Position numbers and translations under genes: made by a program. The notes under the pieces were generated by a model. The model did not search any database and was not told the origin of the DNA. It worked only from the letters and a program-made list of their open reading frames with translations. Positions 32,830-42,323 of a DNA stretch of 64,000 nucleotides are shown piece by piece. The stretch lies in NCBI RefSeq assembly GCF_049800835.1, contig NZ_JBNAFU010000001.1, positions 1,426,001 through 1,490,000 on the forward strand. Reading direction: 5' to 3'. Numbering within the stretch: the stretch's first letter is position 1; every line of letters begins with the position of its first letter. The DNA comes from Dinoroseobacter sp049800835. GTDB taxonomy: Bacteria > Pseudomonadota > Alphaproteobacteria > Rhodobacterales > Rhodobacteraceae.

Positions 32830-34365
32830 CTAGACCCGCGCGCCAGAGCGCAGCCGCGCAAGAAACTGCTCTGCCTCGGCCAGAACGATTTCGCGGCGAT
32901 CCCCGTCCATGCGGTCGAAGGTTCGGTACATCTGCGCCATGCGTGGATTTTTATCGAACCGGTCCCGGTGCCGGATCAGGAAATGCCAGTAAAGCAGGTT
33001 GAACGGGCACGCCCCCTCCCCGGTCTTCTGCTTGACCTTGTAGGCACAGGTTTTGCAGTGGTTCGACATGCGGTCGATGTATGCGCCCGAAGACACATAG
33101 GGCTTTGACCCAAGCACCCCGCCATCGGCGAACTGGCTCATCCCGATCACGTTCGGAGCCTCCACCCACTCATATGCATCTGCATAGACCGCGAGGTACC
33201 ACTCGTGCACCTGATGCGGATCGACCCCGGCCAGCAAGGCAAAGTTGCCGGTGACCATCAGGCGCTGGATGTGGTGGGCATAGGCCTCGTCGCGCGTCTG
33301 CCCGATGGCCTTGGACAGACACAGCATGTCCGTATCGGCATCCCAATAGAACGACGGCAGGTCTGCGTCATGGTCCAGAAAGTTCCGCTGCGTGTATTCG
33401 GGCCCTTCGTGGAAATAGATGCCGCGCATGTATTCGCGCCACCCGATGATCTGACGAATAAACCCCTCCACCGCGTTCAGTGGCGCATCGCCCGCGCGGT
33501 AGGCGGCTTCTGCGGCGTCGCAGGCCTCGCGCCAGTCCAGAAGTCCGGCATTGACGTACATTGAGATCACCGCGTGATAGAGAAACCGGTTCTCCGACAG
33601 CATCGCATCCTGATAATCGCCAAACTTCGGCAGGGCGTTCTGGATGAAATGCGTGAGCGCCCGGCGCGCCTGCGCAGGCTCGGTGGCAAACCAGAACGGG
33701 CGCAGCGTGCCGAAATTGCCTCCAAACCGCTCCTCGACAAGGTTCAGGACCTCTTCGACCGTTTCATCCGGCGTGAACTGCATCGGCCCGCCGAAAGCGA
33801 TGTCATCGGGGGCCGGTTTGCGGTTGTCATGGTCGTAGTTCCATTTCCCGCCCTCGGGCTTGTCGCCATCCATCAGGTAGCCAGTCTTGCGCCGCATCTC
33901 GCGGTAGAAATACTCCATCCGCAATTGTTTGCGCCCTTCGGCCCAGGTTTCGAATTCGGCGTGGCTTGCCAGGAACCGCGTGTCCGGCATCTGGTGAACG
34001 GGCACGGGGCAGTCCTCCAGCGCCGCGATAAGACGCCATTCTCCGGGCTCGGTCGCGATGACTTCCTCGGCGCCGGTGTCTTCCGCGCGGCGCAGCAACT
34101 CCCCCACGATCGAGCCGGTGTTCTGGGGATCGTCGAGGGTCGTATAGGCCACGGTCCAGCCCGCATCCCGCAGCCGTGCCGCGAATTTGCGCATGGCCGC
34201 GAACAAGAACGCGATCTTCTTGGGGTGATGCGGAACATAGGACGCCTCGTCCGCAACCTCGGCCATGACCACCGTATCTCTGCCCTTGTCGGCATGGGCA
34301 AGCGCAGCGATCTGGTCGGACAGCTGGTCCCCCAACACCAGTACGAGGCGCGGTGCCGCACTCAC
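32830..34365 (-). CDS. FeS-type bacterial (6-4) photolyase / cryptochrome (PhrB/CryB family)
   Basis: 511 residues from a GTG at 34365 whose GTGA overlaps the stop of the upstream SDR; GGAGG lies 7 nt before it. N-terminal antenna Rossmann domain (LVLVLGDQLS), C-terminal helical FAD domain. Four cysteines at 349, 437, 440 and 453 match, shifted by one, the 4Fe-4S ligands 350/438/441/454 of Agrobacterium PhrB. The family repairs (6-4) photoproducts or acts as blue-light regulator (CryB). It binds FAD and often a lumazine antenna. Confidence 0.94.
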   Translation of the reverse strand: MSAAPRLVLVLGDQLSDQIAALAHADKGRDTVVMAEVADEASYVPHHPKKIAFLFAAMRKFAARLRDAGWTVAYTTLDDPQNTGSIVGELLRRAEDTGAEEVIATEPGEWRLIAALEDCPVPVHQMPDTRFLASHAEFETWAEGRKQLRMEYFYREMRRKTGYLMDGDKPEGGKWNYDHDNRKPAPDDIAFGGPMQFTPDETVEEVLNLVEERFGGNFGTLRPFWFATEPAQARRALTHFIQNALPKFGDYQDAMLSENRFLYHAVISMYVNAGLLDWREACDAAEAAYRAGDAPLNAVEGFIRQIIGWREYMRGIYFHEGPEYTQRNFLDHDADLPSFYWDADTDMLCLSKAIGQTRDEAYAHHIQRLMVTGNFALLAGVDPHQVHEWYLAVYADAYEWVEAPNVIGMSQFADGGVLGSKPYVSSGAYIDRMSNHCKTCAYKVKQKTGEGACPFNLLYWHFLIRHRDRFDKNPRMAQMYRTFDRMDGDRREIVLAEAEQFLARLRSGARV

Positions 34366-35024
34366 CACGGAACCTCCGCGCCGGACCAGTCAAAGAATTT
34401 GCCGGTATCCTCGGGGGTCAGGCCCTCGATCACATGGACAAGGTGCCCTGCTGCTTTCGCCGGAGGCACTGCCGGGTGACGGCCCAGATACTTCTCGGTG
34501 AATTTCGTCGCAACGGTTCCGGGATGCAGCGAAACGATGATCGAATCCTTGTGCGTGCGTGTCATCTCGATCGAGGCGGTGTGCACGATCTGGTTCACTG
34601 CCGCCTTGGCCGCGCGGTAGGAGTACCAGCCGCCCAGGCGGTTGTCGCCGATGGACCCGACGCGGGCCGAGAGAACGGCAAAGACACTCCGGCGATCCTT
34701 GGGAAGCAGACGCGGCGCATGACGAAGGACCAGTGCGGGGCCCATGGCATTGAGTAAAAACTGTGCAGTCAGCCCTTCTGCGCGCACCTGTCGCAGGGAT
34801 TTTTCCGGCTCCAGACCGTCGATTTCCAGAGCACCGGTCGCCACGATAACCAGATCGAAAGGTGCTTGCAGCGGCGCAAGCGTGGCTTCGACACTGTCCG
34901 GCGACGTGATGTCAAAACCGTCCTTTGATCTGGAAATCTGCGTAATATCAAAGTTTTGTGACAGCTTGGCCACCAAGGCCGCACCAATCCCACCGCTACT
35001 GCCCAGCACGAGTGCCCGTTGCAT
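34362..35024 (-). CDS. short SDR-family oxidoreductase
   Basis: 220 residues from the ATG at 35024 with GGAG upstream; ten more codons are open but unsupported. The cofactor loop GSSGGIG is at about 8-14, the catalytic YxxxK reads YSYRAAK and the Ser is in VLSARVG. Of the short CsgA-like SDR type. It overlaps the photolyase gene by 4 bp, so the two are translationally coupled, implying a linked role in light or damage response. Confidence 0.88.
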   Translation of the reverse strand: MQRALVLGSSGGIGAALVAKLSQNFDITQISRSKDGFDITSPDSVEATLAPLQAPFDLVIVATGALEIDGLEPEKSLRQVRAEGLTAQFLLNAMGPALVLRHAPRLLPKDRRSVFAVLSARVGSIGDNRLGGWYSYRAAKAAVNQIVHTASIEMTRTHKDSIIVSLHPGTVATKFTEKYLGRHPAVPPAKAAGHLVHVIEGLTPEDTGKFFDWSGAEVPW

Positions 35025-35150
35025 GCCTGCTCCGTCGTTGTCCCTGTGTGGCACTTAGGTCGCAGCGGCAATCTGCCGAGGCAGAAAATTAACCATCTGC
35101 GGTTAGCGTGAAGTCAGTCGAGGGAGGACAAAAAAGAAAGAGACGGACGT

Positions 35151-35948
35151 ATGACCAAGATCTTTTCTGCCCTCTGCGCGACCCTGCTGCTTTGCGGACC
35201 GGCGGCCGCCCTTGAACTGAACCTCATTCGTACATTTGAAGCCGAGGGTCCTTCCGGACTGACCTACGACCGCACCTATTGCGGGCTCTGGATCGCGAAC
35301 GAGACCCGGACCGTGCGCATGACCGACCCCTGGGGCAACGAGGTGCGCAGCTTCGAGGCGCCGCTGCATCGCGTTGATGCCATCGCGGTGACCACGGACG
35401 GGCTGTTGCTGTCGGACGGGTCCGGCCTTTACCAGAACGTGGACCGGGACGGTCGTCCGCTCGGCGAACCCTTCCGCCTGTCCGCCGCGCTGCGGGACAC
35501 GGACGGTCTGTATTATGACGGGCAGACGCGGGATTACTGGGTTGCCGATGACACGGCGGCGGAAATCGTCCAGATCGGTGAGGACGGCGTGACGCGCCGT
35601 CGGCTGATCGGGTACATGCAGCAACCCCAGTTGATGGAACCGCAGGGCGTCACCGTTGATCCGGTGCATGGCACGGTCCTGGTGGTGGACGATGCAGATG
35701 CCTCCGACAGCCTGTTCGAGTTTTCGCCCGAAGGCACGCTTTTGTCGGTCACCAGCCTTGAGTTCGCAGGTTACGATGCCGAGGGCATCACCGTGAACGC
35801 CGAAGGCAGTCAGGTCTACGTGGCCTTCGACGATGGCCACACTGTTGCGGTATTCGATTACAAACCCTCCGCCATGGCCCGTCTTGGGGAGCCCCTGCCC
35901 TCGGCCTGCGTGATTTCGGCCTTGGAATTCGAGCGTTCGCCCGTATAA
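35151..35948 (+). CDS. exported beta-propeller-like protein
   Basis: 265 residues with a Sec signal peptide (MTKIFSALCATLLLCGPAAA). The mature protein has repeated strands of NHL/SMP-30/SdiA-regulated type (GLTYDRTYCGLWIAN, DAIAVTTDGLLLSDGSG, PQGVTVDPVHGTVLVVDD, AEGITVNAEGSQVYVAFDDG). There are no clear catalytic metal ligands. Likely a periplasmic six-bladed propeller; ligand unknown. The leucine leader begins 8 bp after its stop. Confidence 0.8.
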   Translation: MTKIFSALCATLLLCGPAAALELNLIRTFEAEGPSGLTYDRTYCGLWIANETRTVRMTDPWGNEVRSFEAPLHRVDAIAVTTDGLLLSDGSGLYQNVDRDGRPLGEPFRLSAALRDTDGLYYDGQTRDYWVADDTAAEIVQIGEDGVTRRRLIGYMQQPQLMEPQGVTVDPVHGTVLVVDDADASDSLFEFSPEGTLLSVTSLEFAGYDAEGITVNAEGSQVYVAFDDGHTVAVFDYKPSAMARLGEPLPSACVISALEFERSPV

Positions 35949-35955
35949 AGGGCGC

Positions 35956-36048
35956 ATGACGTTCACGGTTTCACATAAAACCCCGCTGCAGCGCGCCGCC
36001 TTCGGTGCGCTTTCGGCTGCGCGTCTCCTTCTTCTTAGCCGCCTCTGA
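35956..36048 (+). CDS. leuL: leucine leader peptide of leuA (30 aa)
   Basis: A short frame ATG…TGA ending 84 bp before leuA. Near its end it reads Arg-Leu-Leu-Leu-Leu-Ser-Arg-Leu-stop (CTC CTT CTT CTT, then CTC). Six of its 30 residues are Leu, with four in a row, the hallmark of a ribosome-stalling attenuator peptide. AAAGGG sits directly upstream. The following inverted repeat overlaps the stop codon, as expected if ribosome position controls RNA folding. Leucine-dependent attenuation of leuA is inferred. Confidence 0.8.
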   Translation: MTFTVSHKTPLQRAAFGALSAARLLLLSRL

Positions 36049-36077
36049 GCGTGCCGTCCGGCGCGACCGCTCAGAGG
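36042..36077 (+). promoter_or_regulatory. leuA attenuator stem-loop
   Basis: CCTCTGAGCG (36042-36051) and CGCTCAGAGG (36068-36077) form a perfect 10-bp stem. The left arm contains the last Leu codon and stop of the leader. No T-run follows, so it may be a switch stem or a rho-linked element rather than a plain terminator. Confidence 0.65.
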
Positions 36078-36132
36078 TATCTTCCGCGCCTTCATCGCGA
36101 CTGAGACAACGGCTAACCACAGAGACACCAAA

Positions 36133-37701
36133 ATGACCCAGACATCCGACCAAGACCGCGTGTTGATCTTCGACACGACGTTGCGCGACGGCGAGCAATC
36201 CCCCGGCGCGACCATGACCCATGACGAGAAGCTGGAAATTGCCGGCATGCTCGACGAGATGGGTGTGGACATCATCGAGGCGGGCTTCCCCATCGCCTCG
36301 GACGGCGACTTCGAAGCCGTCAGCGAAATCGCGCGCCGGGCGCAGACATCCGTGATCTGCGGGCTTGCACGCGCCAATTTCAAGGATATCGACCGGTGTT
36401 GGGAGGCCGTGCGCCACGCCAAGCGCCCGCGCATTCACACGTTTATCGGCACCTCGCCGCTGCACCGGGCGATCCCGAACCTGACCATGGACGAGATGGC
36501 CGACCGCATCCACGACACCGTCACTCATGCGCGCAACCTGTGTGACAACGTGCAATGGTCGCCGATGGACGCCACGCGGACGGAATACGACTACCTCTGT
36601 CGTGTGATCGAAATTGCGATCAAGGCTGGTGCGATGACAATCAACATCCCCGACACGGTGGGCTACACCGCCCCGCGTGAAAGTGCCGACCTGATCGCGC
36701 GCTTGATCGCGGACGTGCCCGGCGCGGACGAGGTGACTTTCGCGACCCACTGCCACAATGATCTGGGCATGGCGACCGCCAACGCGCTGGCCGCGGTGGA
36801 TGCCGGCGCGCGCCAGATCGAATGCACCATCAACGGTCTGGGCGAGCGCGCGGGCAACACCGCACTGGAGGAGGTCGTGATGGCGCTGCGTGTGCGCAAT
36901 GACATCATGCCGTTCCAGACCGGGATCGACACCACCAAGATCATCAACATCTCGCGCCGGGTCGCTTCCGTGTCGGGCTTTCCGGTGCAGTTCAACAAGG
37001 CCATCGTGGGCAAGAACGCCTTTGCGCACGAGTCGGGTATCCACCAGGACGGGATGCTCAAGAACGCCGAGACGTTCGAGATCATGCGCCCGTCGGATAT
37101 CGGGCTGAGCGACACCAATCTGGTGATGGGCAAGCATTCGGGCCGCGCGGCCCTGCGTGCCAAGCTGAAGGACCTGGGCCACGATCTGGCCGACAACCAG
37201 CTCAATGACGTGTTCGTCCGGTTCAAGGCGCTCGCAGACCGCAAGAAAGAGGTCTATGACGAGGACCTGATCGCGCTGATGCAGGACAGTGCGGACACAG
37301 CACCGGACCATATCCAGGTGAAGTTCCTGCGTGTGATCTGCGGAACGGAAGCACCGCAATCAGCGGACCTGACCCTGACCATCGATGGCCTGGACCATCA
37401 GGTCACCGCGCAAGGCGACGGCCCGGTCGATGCAACCTTCAACGCGGTGAAGGCATTGTTTCCACATGAGGCACGATTGCAGCTCTACCAGGTGCACGCG
37501 GTGACCGAAGGGACCGATGCGCAGGCAACCGTTACCGTCCGGATGGAGGAAGATGGCAAGATCGTCACAGGCCAGTCCGCCGATACAGACACGGTCGTGG
37601 CCTCTGCCAAAGCCTATGTCGGCGCGCTGAACCGACTGATCGTGCGGCGTACGAAAGCGGGCAAAGACGGTAAGGAAATCAGCTACAAAGACGTCAGCTG
37701 A
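36133..37701 (+). CDS. leuA: 2-isopropylmalate synthase
   Basis: First committed step of leucine synthesis: acetyl-CoA plus 2-ketoisovalerate. 522 residues. The N-terminal TIM barrel starts LIFDTTLRDGEQSPGATM and contains the metal motif THCHNDLGMA and the ECTINGLGERAGN segment. The C-terminal allosteric regulatory domain (about 390-505) is present, so leucine feedback is expected. No strong ribosome site. It follows a leucine leader, giving a second, transcriptional layer of control. Confidence 0.97.
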   Translation: MTQTSDQDRVLIFDTTLRDGEQSPGATMTHDEKLEIAGMLDEMGVDIIEAGFPIASDGDFEAVSEIARRAQTSVICGLARANFKDIDRCWEAVRHAKRPRIHTFIGTSPLHRAIPNLTMDEMADRIHDTVTHARNLCDNVQWSPMDATRTEYDYLCRVIEIAIKAGAMTINIPDTVGYTAPRESADLIARLIADVPGADEVTFATHCHNDLGMATANALAAVDAGARQIECTINGLGERAGNTALEEVVMALRVRNDIMPFQTGIDTTKIINISRRVASVSGFPVQFNKAIVGKNAFAHESGIHQDGMLKNAETFEIMRPSDIGLSDTNLVMGKHSGRAALRAKLKDLGHDLADNQLNDVFVRFKALADRKKEVYDEDLIALMQDSADTAPDHIQVKFLRVICGTEAPQSADLTLTIDGLDHQVTAQGDGPVDATFNAVKALFPHEARLQLYQVHAVTEGTDAQATVTVRMEEDGKIVTGQSADTDTVVASAKAYVGALNRLIVRRTKAGKDGKEISYKDVS

Positions 37702-37710
37702 ACCAAGGCG

Positions 37711-37736
37711 CCGGGCAGGCAACTGCGCCTGTCCGG
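37711..37736 (+). terminator. hairpin after leuA
   Basis: CCGGGCAGGC and GCCTGTCCGG pair with one G-U around AACTGC, 10 bp after the leuA stop. No T-run. Confidence 0.5.
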
Positions 37737-37871
37737 ACGCAGTCGGGCGATGTTCTGCCGAATTGGGCCGTGAATCGCCTTTACCAAGTTTTGTGTAGGG
37801 TTCATTAAGTTGGAAACAATCCGTGGGGGCTAAACCCGCGCAAAGACGATTCTTGGCTGAGGTAGACGGGC

Positions 37872-38909
37872 ATGTTTGGTGGCTTCTCGCTGTTTTCTTC
37901 TGATATGGCGATTGATCTGGGGACGGCGAACACGCTGGTCTACGTAAAGGGCAAGGGCATCGTTCTGAACGAGCCTTCGGTGGTCGCCTATCACGTCAAG
38001 GACGGCAAGAAACAGGTATTGGCTGTGGGCGAGGATGCCAAGCTGATGCTGGGACGAACCCCCGGCTCCATCGAAGCGATCCGCCCGATGCGCGAAGGCG
38101 TGATAGCCGATTTCGACGTCGCCGAGGAGATGATCAAGCATTTCATCCGCAAGGTCGCCAAGCGCTCGACGTTTTCAAAGCCAAAGATCATCGTCTGCGT
38201 GCCCCATGGCGCGACCCCGGTTGAAAAACGCGCCATTCGCCAATCGGTCATGGGGGCGGGTGCCCGGCGTGCCGGGCTGATCGCCGAACCGATTGCCGCC
38301 GCAATCGGAGCGGGCATGCCGATCACCGATCCGACCGGGTCCATGGTCGTCGATATCGGCGGTGGGACGACCGAGGTGGCTGTGCTGTCTTTGGGCGATA
38401 TCGTCTACGCCCGCTCCATCCGGGTCGGGGGCGACCGCATGGACGAGGCGATCATCAGTTACCTGCGCCGCCAGCAAAACCTGCTGATCGGGGAATCGAC
38501 GGCCGAACGGATCAAGACCTCCATCGGCACGTCCCGCATGCCCGATGACGGGCGTGGGGCCGTGATGCACATTCGCGGGCGTGACCTGCTGAACGGCGTG
38601 CCGAAGGAAACCGAACTCAATCAGGCGCAGGTGGCCGAGGCGTTGGCCGAACCTGTCCAGCAGATTTGCGAGGCTGTGATGACCGCGCTCGAGGCGACCC
38701 CGCCCGATCTGGCCGCGGACATCGTGGACCGCGGCGTCATGCTCACAGGCGGCGGTGCGCTTCTGGGCGAGCTGGATCTGGCGCTGCGCGAGCAAACCGG
38801 TTTGCCCATTTCTATTGCCGACGAGTCGCTCAATTGTGTAGCCTTGGGCACCGGCAAGGCGCTGGAATACGAAAAACAACTGCGCCATACAATCGACTAC
38901 GACAGCTAA
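37872..38909 (+). CDS. mreB: rod-shape actin homologue MreB
   Basis: 345 residues of the bacterial actin fold: phosphate loops MAIDLGTANTLVY and VVDIGGGTTEVAV, and the adenosine motif GGGALLGELD. The short hydrophobic N-terminus (FGGFSLFSSD) fits membrane binding. It polymerises at the inner membrane and guides side-wall peptidoglycan synthesis. It leads the mreBCD-mrdA-rodA operon; the 170-bp gap upstream probably holds the promoter. Confidence 0.98.
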   Translation: MFGGFSLFSSDMAIDLGTANTLVYVKGKGIVLNEPSVVAYHVKDGKKQVLAVGEDAKLMLGRTPGSIEAIRPMREGVIADFDVAEEMIKHFIRKVAKRSTFSKPKIIVCVPHGATPVEKRAIRQSVMGAGARRAGLIAEPIAAAIGAGMPITDPTGSMVVDIGGGTTEVAVLSLGDIVYARSIRVGGDRMDEAIISYLRRQQNLLIGESTAERIKTSIGTSRMPDDGRGAVMHIRGRDLLNGVPKETELNQAQVAEALAEPVQQICEAVMTALEATPPDLAADIVDRGVMLTGGGALLGELDLALREQTGLPISIADESLNCVALGTGKALEYEKQLRHTIDYDS

Positions 38910-38942
38910 GAGCAGACGCAAATCTCTCGCTGAGGAGCAGCC

Positions 38943-39860
38943 TTGGCAAGACATCGATACGACGAGGAAGACCATTTCAAGCCGATCCGCCGCGTGCTGA
39001 TCGGGACACTTGTGGTGTGTCTGCTGGGTATTTTCCTGCTGTGGCGGATCGATAGCCCCCGGGTGGAACGCTTGCGCGCCCAGATCGTCGAGCAGATCGT
39101 GCCGGGGTTCGACTGGATCATGGCCCCTGTCACGTCGCTGGTCCGGATGGGCGAAGGGTTCGAATCCTACGCGCGGCTGTATGAACAGAACGAAGAGTTG
39201 CGACGCGAGTTGCAGCAGATGAAGGCGTGGCGCGAGGCGGCGTTGCAGCTGGAGCTGGAAAACGCGCGCCTGCTGGACCTGAACAACGTGCAGATCGACC
39301 CGGAACTGACCTTCATCACCGGTGTCGTAACCGCCGACAGTGCCTCGCCCTTCCGACGCTCGATCCTGCTGAATGTCGGCTCCGAGGACGGCGTGCGCGA
39401 TGGATGGGCGACGATGGATGGCCTGGGTCTTGTGGGCCGGATCGCGGGTACAAGCCGTCGCACCGCGCGGGTGTTGTTGCTGACCGATCCGTCGAGCCGC
39501 GTGCCCGTGACGATCCAGCCTTCGGGGCAGAACGCGATGCTGGTGGGTGATAACTCCGCGGCGCCGCGCATCGATTTTATCGAGGCCACTGAACAAGTGC
39601 GGCCGGGTGACCGGGTCGTGACCTCGGGCGACGGGGGGGTGTTCCCCGCCGACCTGCTTGTGGGGTCGGTCGCCCTGGGCACCGACCGACGGTTCAGGCT
39701 GCGGCTGGCGGCGGATTACGAGCGGCTGGAGTTCCTGCGCGTGCTGCGCAGCGCGCCGGCCCGCCCGGTGGAGGACGCCCGCCCCATCGACGGGCGGGTT
39801 GATCCGGAAACCGATGACGACCCGATTGCCGCTCTGGACGCGGAGGCCGCCGATGGCTGA
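38943..39860 (+). CDS. mreC: rod-shape protein MreC
   Basis: 305 residues from a TTG start after GAGGAG. One N-terminal transmembrane helix (about 20-42), a coiled coil (about 75-115, LYEQNEELRREL) and the periplasmic double beta-barrel domain, followed by an acidic tail. It bridges MreB/MreD and PBP2 in the elongasome. It overlaps mreD by 8 bp. Confidence 0.95.
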   Translation: MARHRYDEEDHFKPIRRVLIGTLVVCLLGIFLLWRIDSPRVERLRAQIVEQIVPGFDWIMAPVTSLVRMGEGFESYARLYEQNEELRRELQQMKAWREAALQLELENARLLDLNNVQIDPELTFITGVVTADSASPFRRSILLNVGSEDGVRDGWATMDGLGLVGRIAGTSRRTARVLLLTDPSSRVPVTIQPSGQNAMLVGDNSAAPRIDFIEATEQVRPGDRVVTSGDGGVFPADLLVGSVALGTDRRFRLRLAADYERLEFLRVLRSAPARPVEDARPIDGRVDPETDDDPIAALDAEAADG

Positions 39861-40383
39861 ACGCGCCAATTTCCAGACGTGGGTGCTGCGTGCGCTCTTT
39901 CTTGGGCTGGTGCTGGCCATATTGCTGCACGGGCTCTTGCCGCTGGATGTCGGCGCACCACGCATTCCCGGCCCGGACCTGATCCTGTGTCTGGTTCTGG
40001 CGTGGGTGCAGCGGCGACCGGATGTCCTGACCGCGCCGCTGATCGCCGGCACGATCCTGCTGGCCGATTTCCTGCTGATGCGGCCGCCCGGGCTCTGGGC
40101 CGTGCTGGTCCTGATCGGGTCCGAGGTTCTGCGCCGCCGGGCCTACCGCGCGGAAGCGACGCCCATCGTTCTGGAGATGGGGATCGTGACCGTGGCCATC
40201 GCGGGCATGATGATCGCGCAGCGCCTGATCCTGACCATTCTCTTCGTCGATCAGCCGCCCGTCACCGCAGAAATGCTGCATTTTCTGACGACGGTCGCGG
40301 CCTATCCTGTTGTTGCCGTCGCGAGCGTCTATGTGTTCGGCATCAGAGCCCATACCGGAGATGACGGAGGGCTGCGCACATGA
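39853..40383 (+). CDS. mreD: rod-shape membrane protein MreD
   Basis: 176 residues, nearly all hydrophobic, with about five or six helices. The weak sequence conservation is normal for MreD; identification rests on topology and its fixed place between mreC and the PBP2 gene. The start overlaps mreC by 8 bp and the stop overlaps mrdA (ATGA). Confidence 0.9.
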   Translation: MAERANFQTWVLRALFLGLVLAILLHGLLPLDVGAPRIPGPDLILCLVLAWVQRRPDVLTAPLIAGTILLADFLLMRPPGLWAVLVLIGSEVLRRRAYRAEATPIVLEMGIVTVAIAGMMIAQRLILTILFVDQPPVTAEMLHFLTTVAAYPVVAVASVYVFGIRAHTGDDGGLRT

Positions 40384-42323
40384 AGCGTCCTGACAAAGAT
40401 CAGGCCGCATCCAGCCGGATGCTCACCCGCCGCGGCCTCGTGGTGGGCGGGTTGATGGGCAGCGTGCTGGGCGTTCTGGCCTTGCGGATGCGCACGCTTC
40501 AGGTCGAACAGGCAGAACAGTTCCGGTTCCTTGCCGAAGAAAACCGCATCAACATTCGGCTAATCCCCCCGGCGCGCGGACTGATCTACGATCGCAATGG
40601 CGTTCTGCTGGCAGGCAACGCCCCGAACTACAAGGTCGTCATCACGCGCGAAGAAGCAGGCGATGTGGACGCGGTTCTGGAAACGCTGACCTCCATCGTG
40701 CCGCTGCCCGAAGATGATCTTGAGCGCGCGCGGCGGGAGATTTCGCGCCGCTCGGCCTTTGTGCCGGTGACCGTGGCGGACCGCCTGACATGGGAGCAGT
40801 TTTCCGAGATCGCGGTGAACGCCCCGGCCCTGCCGGGCATCACGACCGAGGTCGGCCTGTCGCGCTTCTACCCTCTGGAGGGTGATTTCGCCCATTCCAT
40901 CGGCTATGTCGGTCCGGTGTCCGACTTCGACCTGGAACGGTTGAACGACGATGACCCGCTACTGCAAATCCCGCGCTTTCAGATCGGCAAGACCGGGATT
41001 GAGGCCAAGTACGAACTGGACTTGCGCGGCAGCGCCGGGACCAGCCGGATCGAGGTCAACGCCGCTGGACGGGTCATGCGGGAACTGGACCGGCAGGACG
41101 GGCAAACCGGCGACAGCCTGCAATTGACGCTGGATCACGCACTCCAGAACTACACCGAGGCCCGGCTGGAGGGTGAAAGCGCCGCCGTGGTCGTGATGGA
41201 TGTCGAACAGGGCGATATCCGAGCGATTGCCTCCGCCCCGTCCTTCGATCCGAACAAGTTCGTTCGGGGCATCTCTGGCCCGGATTACCGCGCGCTTCTG
41301 AACGACGAATACCGCCCGCTTGCCGACAAGACCGTGCAGGGCACCTATCCGCCCGGGTCCACCTTCAAGATGCTGACCGCGCTTGCCGCGCTGGAAGAAG
41401 GCGTCATCGGTCCGGAGGAACGCGTCTGGTGCCCAGGCTTCCAGCGGCTCGGCAGGCGGCGCTTTCACTGCTGGAAACGCGGCGGGCACGGCTGGATGAA
41501 CCTTGTCGACAGCCTGCGGCAGAGCTGCGACGTCTACTACTACGAGATCAGCCAGCGCGTCGGCATCGACAAGATCGCCGCGATGGCGAACCGGTTCGGC
41601 CTCGGCGTGAAGTTCGACCTGCCCATGTCTGCCGTCTCCGAAGGCTTGATCCCCACCCGCGCGTGGAAGGAGGCCAATCGGGGCGAGGGCTGGCAGGTTG
41701 GCGACACGCTCAACTCTTCCATCGGGCAGGGGTTTGTGCTGGCTTCGCCTTTGCAGCTTGCGGTGATGACGGCCCGACTGGCCACCGGGCGCGCAGTGGA
41801 GCCGCGGCTGGTGCGCGCCGTGAACGACGTGCCGCGACCGGTCGAACAGGCCCCGATGCTGGGCGTGCGCCGCCTGCACATGGACCTGGTGCAGCGCGCG
41901 ATGTACGAGACATCAAACCTGCGCAGTGGCACGGCCTACCGGTCGCGCATCGCGGAGGACGAGTTCAAGCTGGCGGGCAAGACCGGAACCAGTCAGGTGC
42001 GCAACATCACCGCCGAAGAGCGCGCACGGGGCGTGTTCCGGAACGAGGATCTGCCCTGGAACCGGCGCGATCACGCGCTTTTCGTGGGCTACGCGCCCTA
42101 TGACAATCCGAAATACGCGATCTCGGTCGTGGTCGAACATGGCGGCGGCGGGTCAAAGGCCGCAGCCCCGATTGCGCGCGATGTCCTTTTGCAAGCACTC
42201 TACGGGGAGTTGCCCCCGCTCAGCGCCTATCCGAGCCACCAGCGCAACATGATCGAAGAGCAGCGGAAGAAACTGAAGCTGCGCCCACGGCAGGAACCCG
42301 AACAAGGCCGGAGCCGCGCGTGA
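40380..42323 (+). CDS. mrdA: penicillin-binding protein 2 (elongasome transpeptidase)
   Basis: 647 residues. One N-terminal helix (about 18-35), a PBP dimerisation domain (residues about 60-230) and the transpeptidase domain with S327-T-F-K330, SCD (QSCDVYY) and KTGTSQ. Cross-links peptidoglycan during elongation in partnership with RodA, the next gene. ATGA overlap with mreD and GTGA overlap with rodA indicate tight coupling. Confidence 0.97.
   Translation: MKRPDKDQAASSRMLTRRGLVVGGLMGSVLGVLALRMRTLQVEQAEQFRFLAEENRINIRLIPPARGLIYDRNGVLLAGNAPNYKVVITREEAGDVDAVLETLTSIVPLPEDDLERARREISRRSAFVPVTVADRLTWEQFSEIAVNAPALPGITTEVGLSRFYPLEGDFAHSIGYVGPVSDFDLERLNDDDPLLQIPRFQIGKTGIEAKYELDLRGSAGTSRIEVNAAGRVMRELDRQDGQTGDSLQLTLDHALQNYTEARLEGESAAVVVMDVEQGDIRAIASAPSFDPNKFVRGISGPDYRALLNDEYRPLADKTVQGTYPPGSTFKMLTALAALEEGVIGPEERVWCPGFQRLGRRRFHCWKRGGHGWMNLVDSLRQSCDVYYYEISQRVGIDKIAAMANRFGLGVKFDLPMSAVSEGLIPTRAWKEANRGEGWQVGDTLNSSIGQGFVLASPLQLAVMTARLATGRAVEPRLVRAVNDVPRPVEQAPMLGVRRLHMDLVQRAMYETSNLRSGTAYRSRIAEDEFKLAGKTGTSQVRNITAEERARGVFRNEDLPWNRRDHALFVGYAPYDNPKYAISVVVEHGGGGSKAAAPIARDVLLQALYGELPPLSAYPSHQRNMIEEQRKKLKLRPRQEPEQGRSRA

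Noticed and set aside
38175..40052. 625-codon minus-strand frame across mreB/mreC/mreD
   Set aside because: Spans three conserved genes on the opposite strand; rich in Arg/His/Gln as typical of antisense GC-rich shadow frames.
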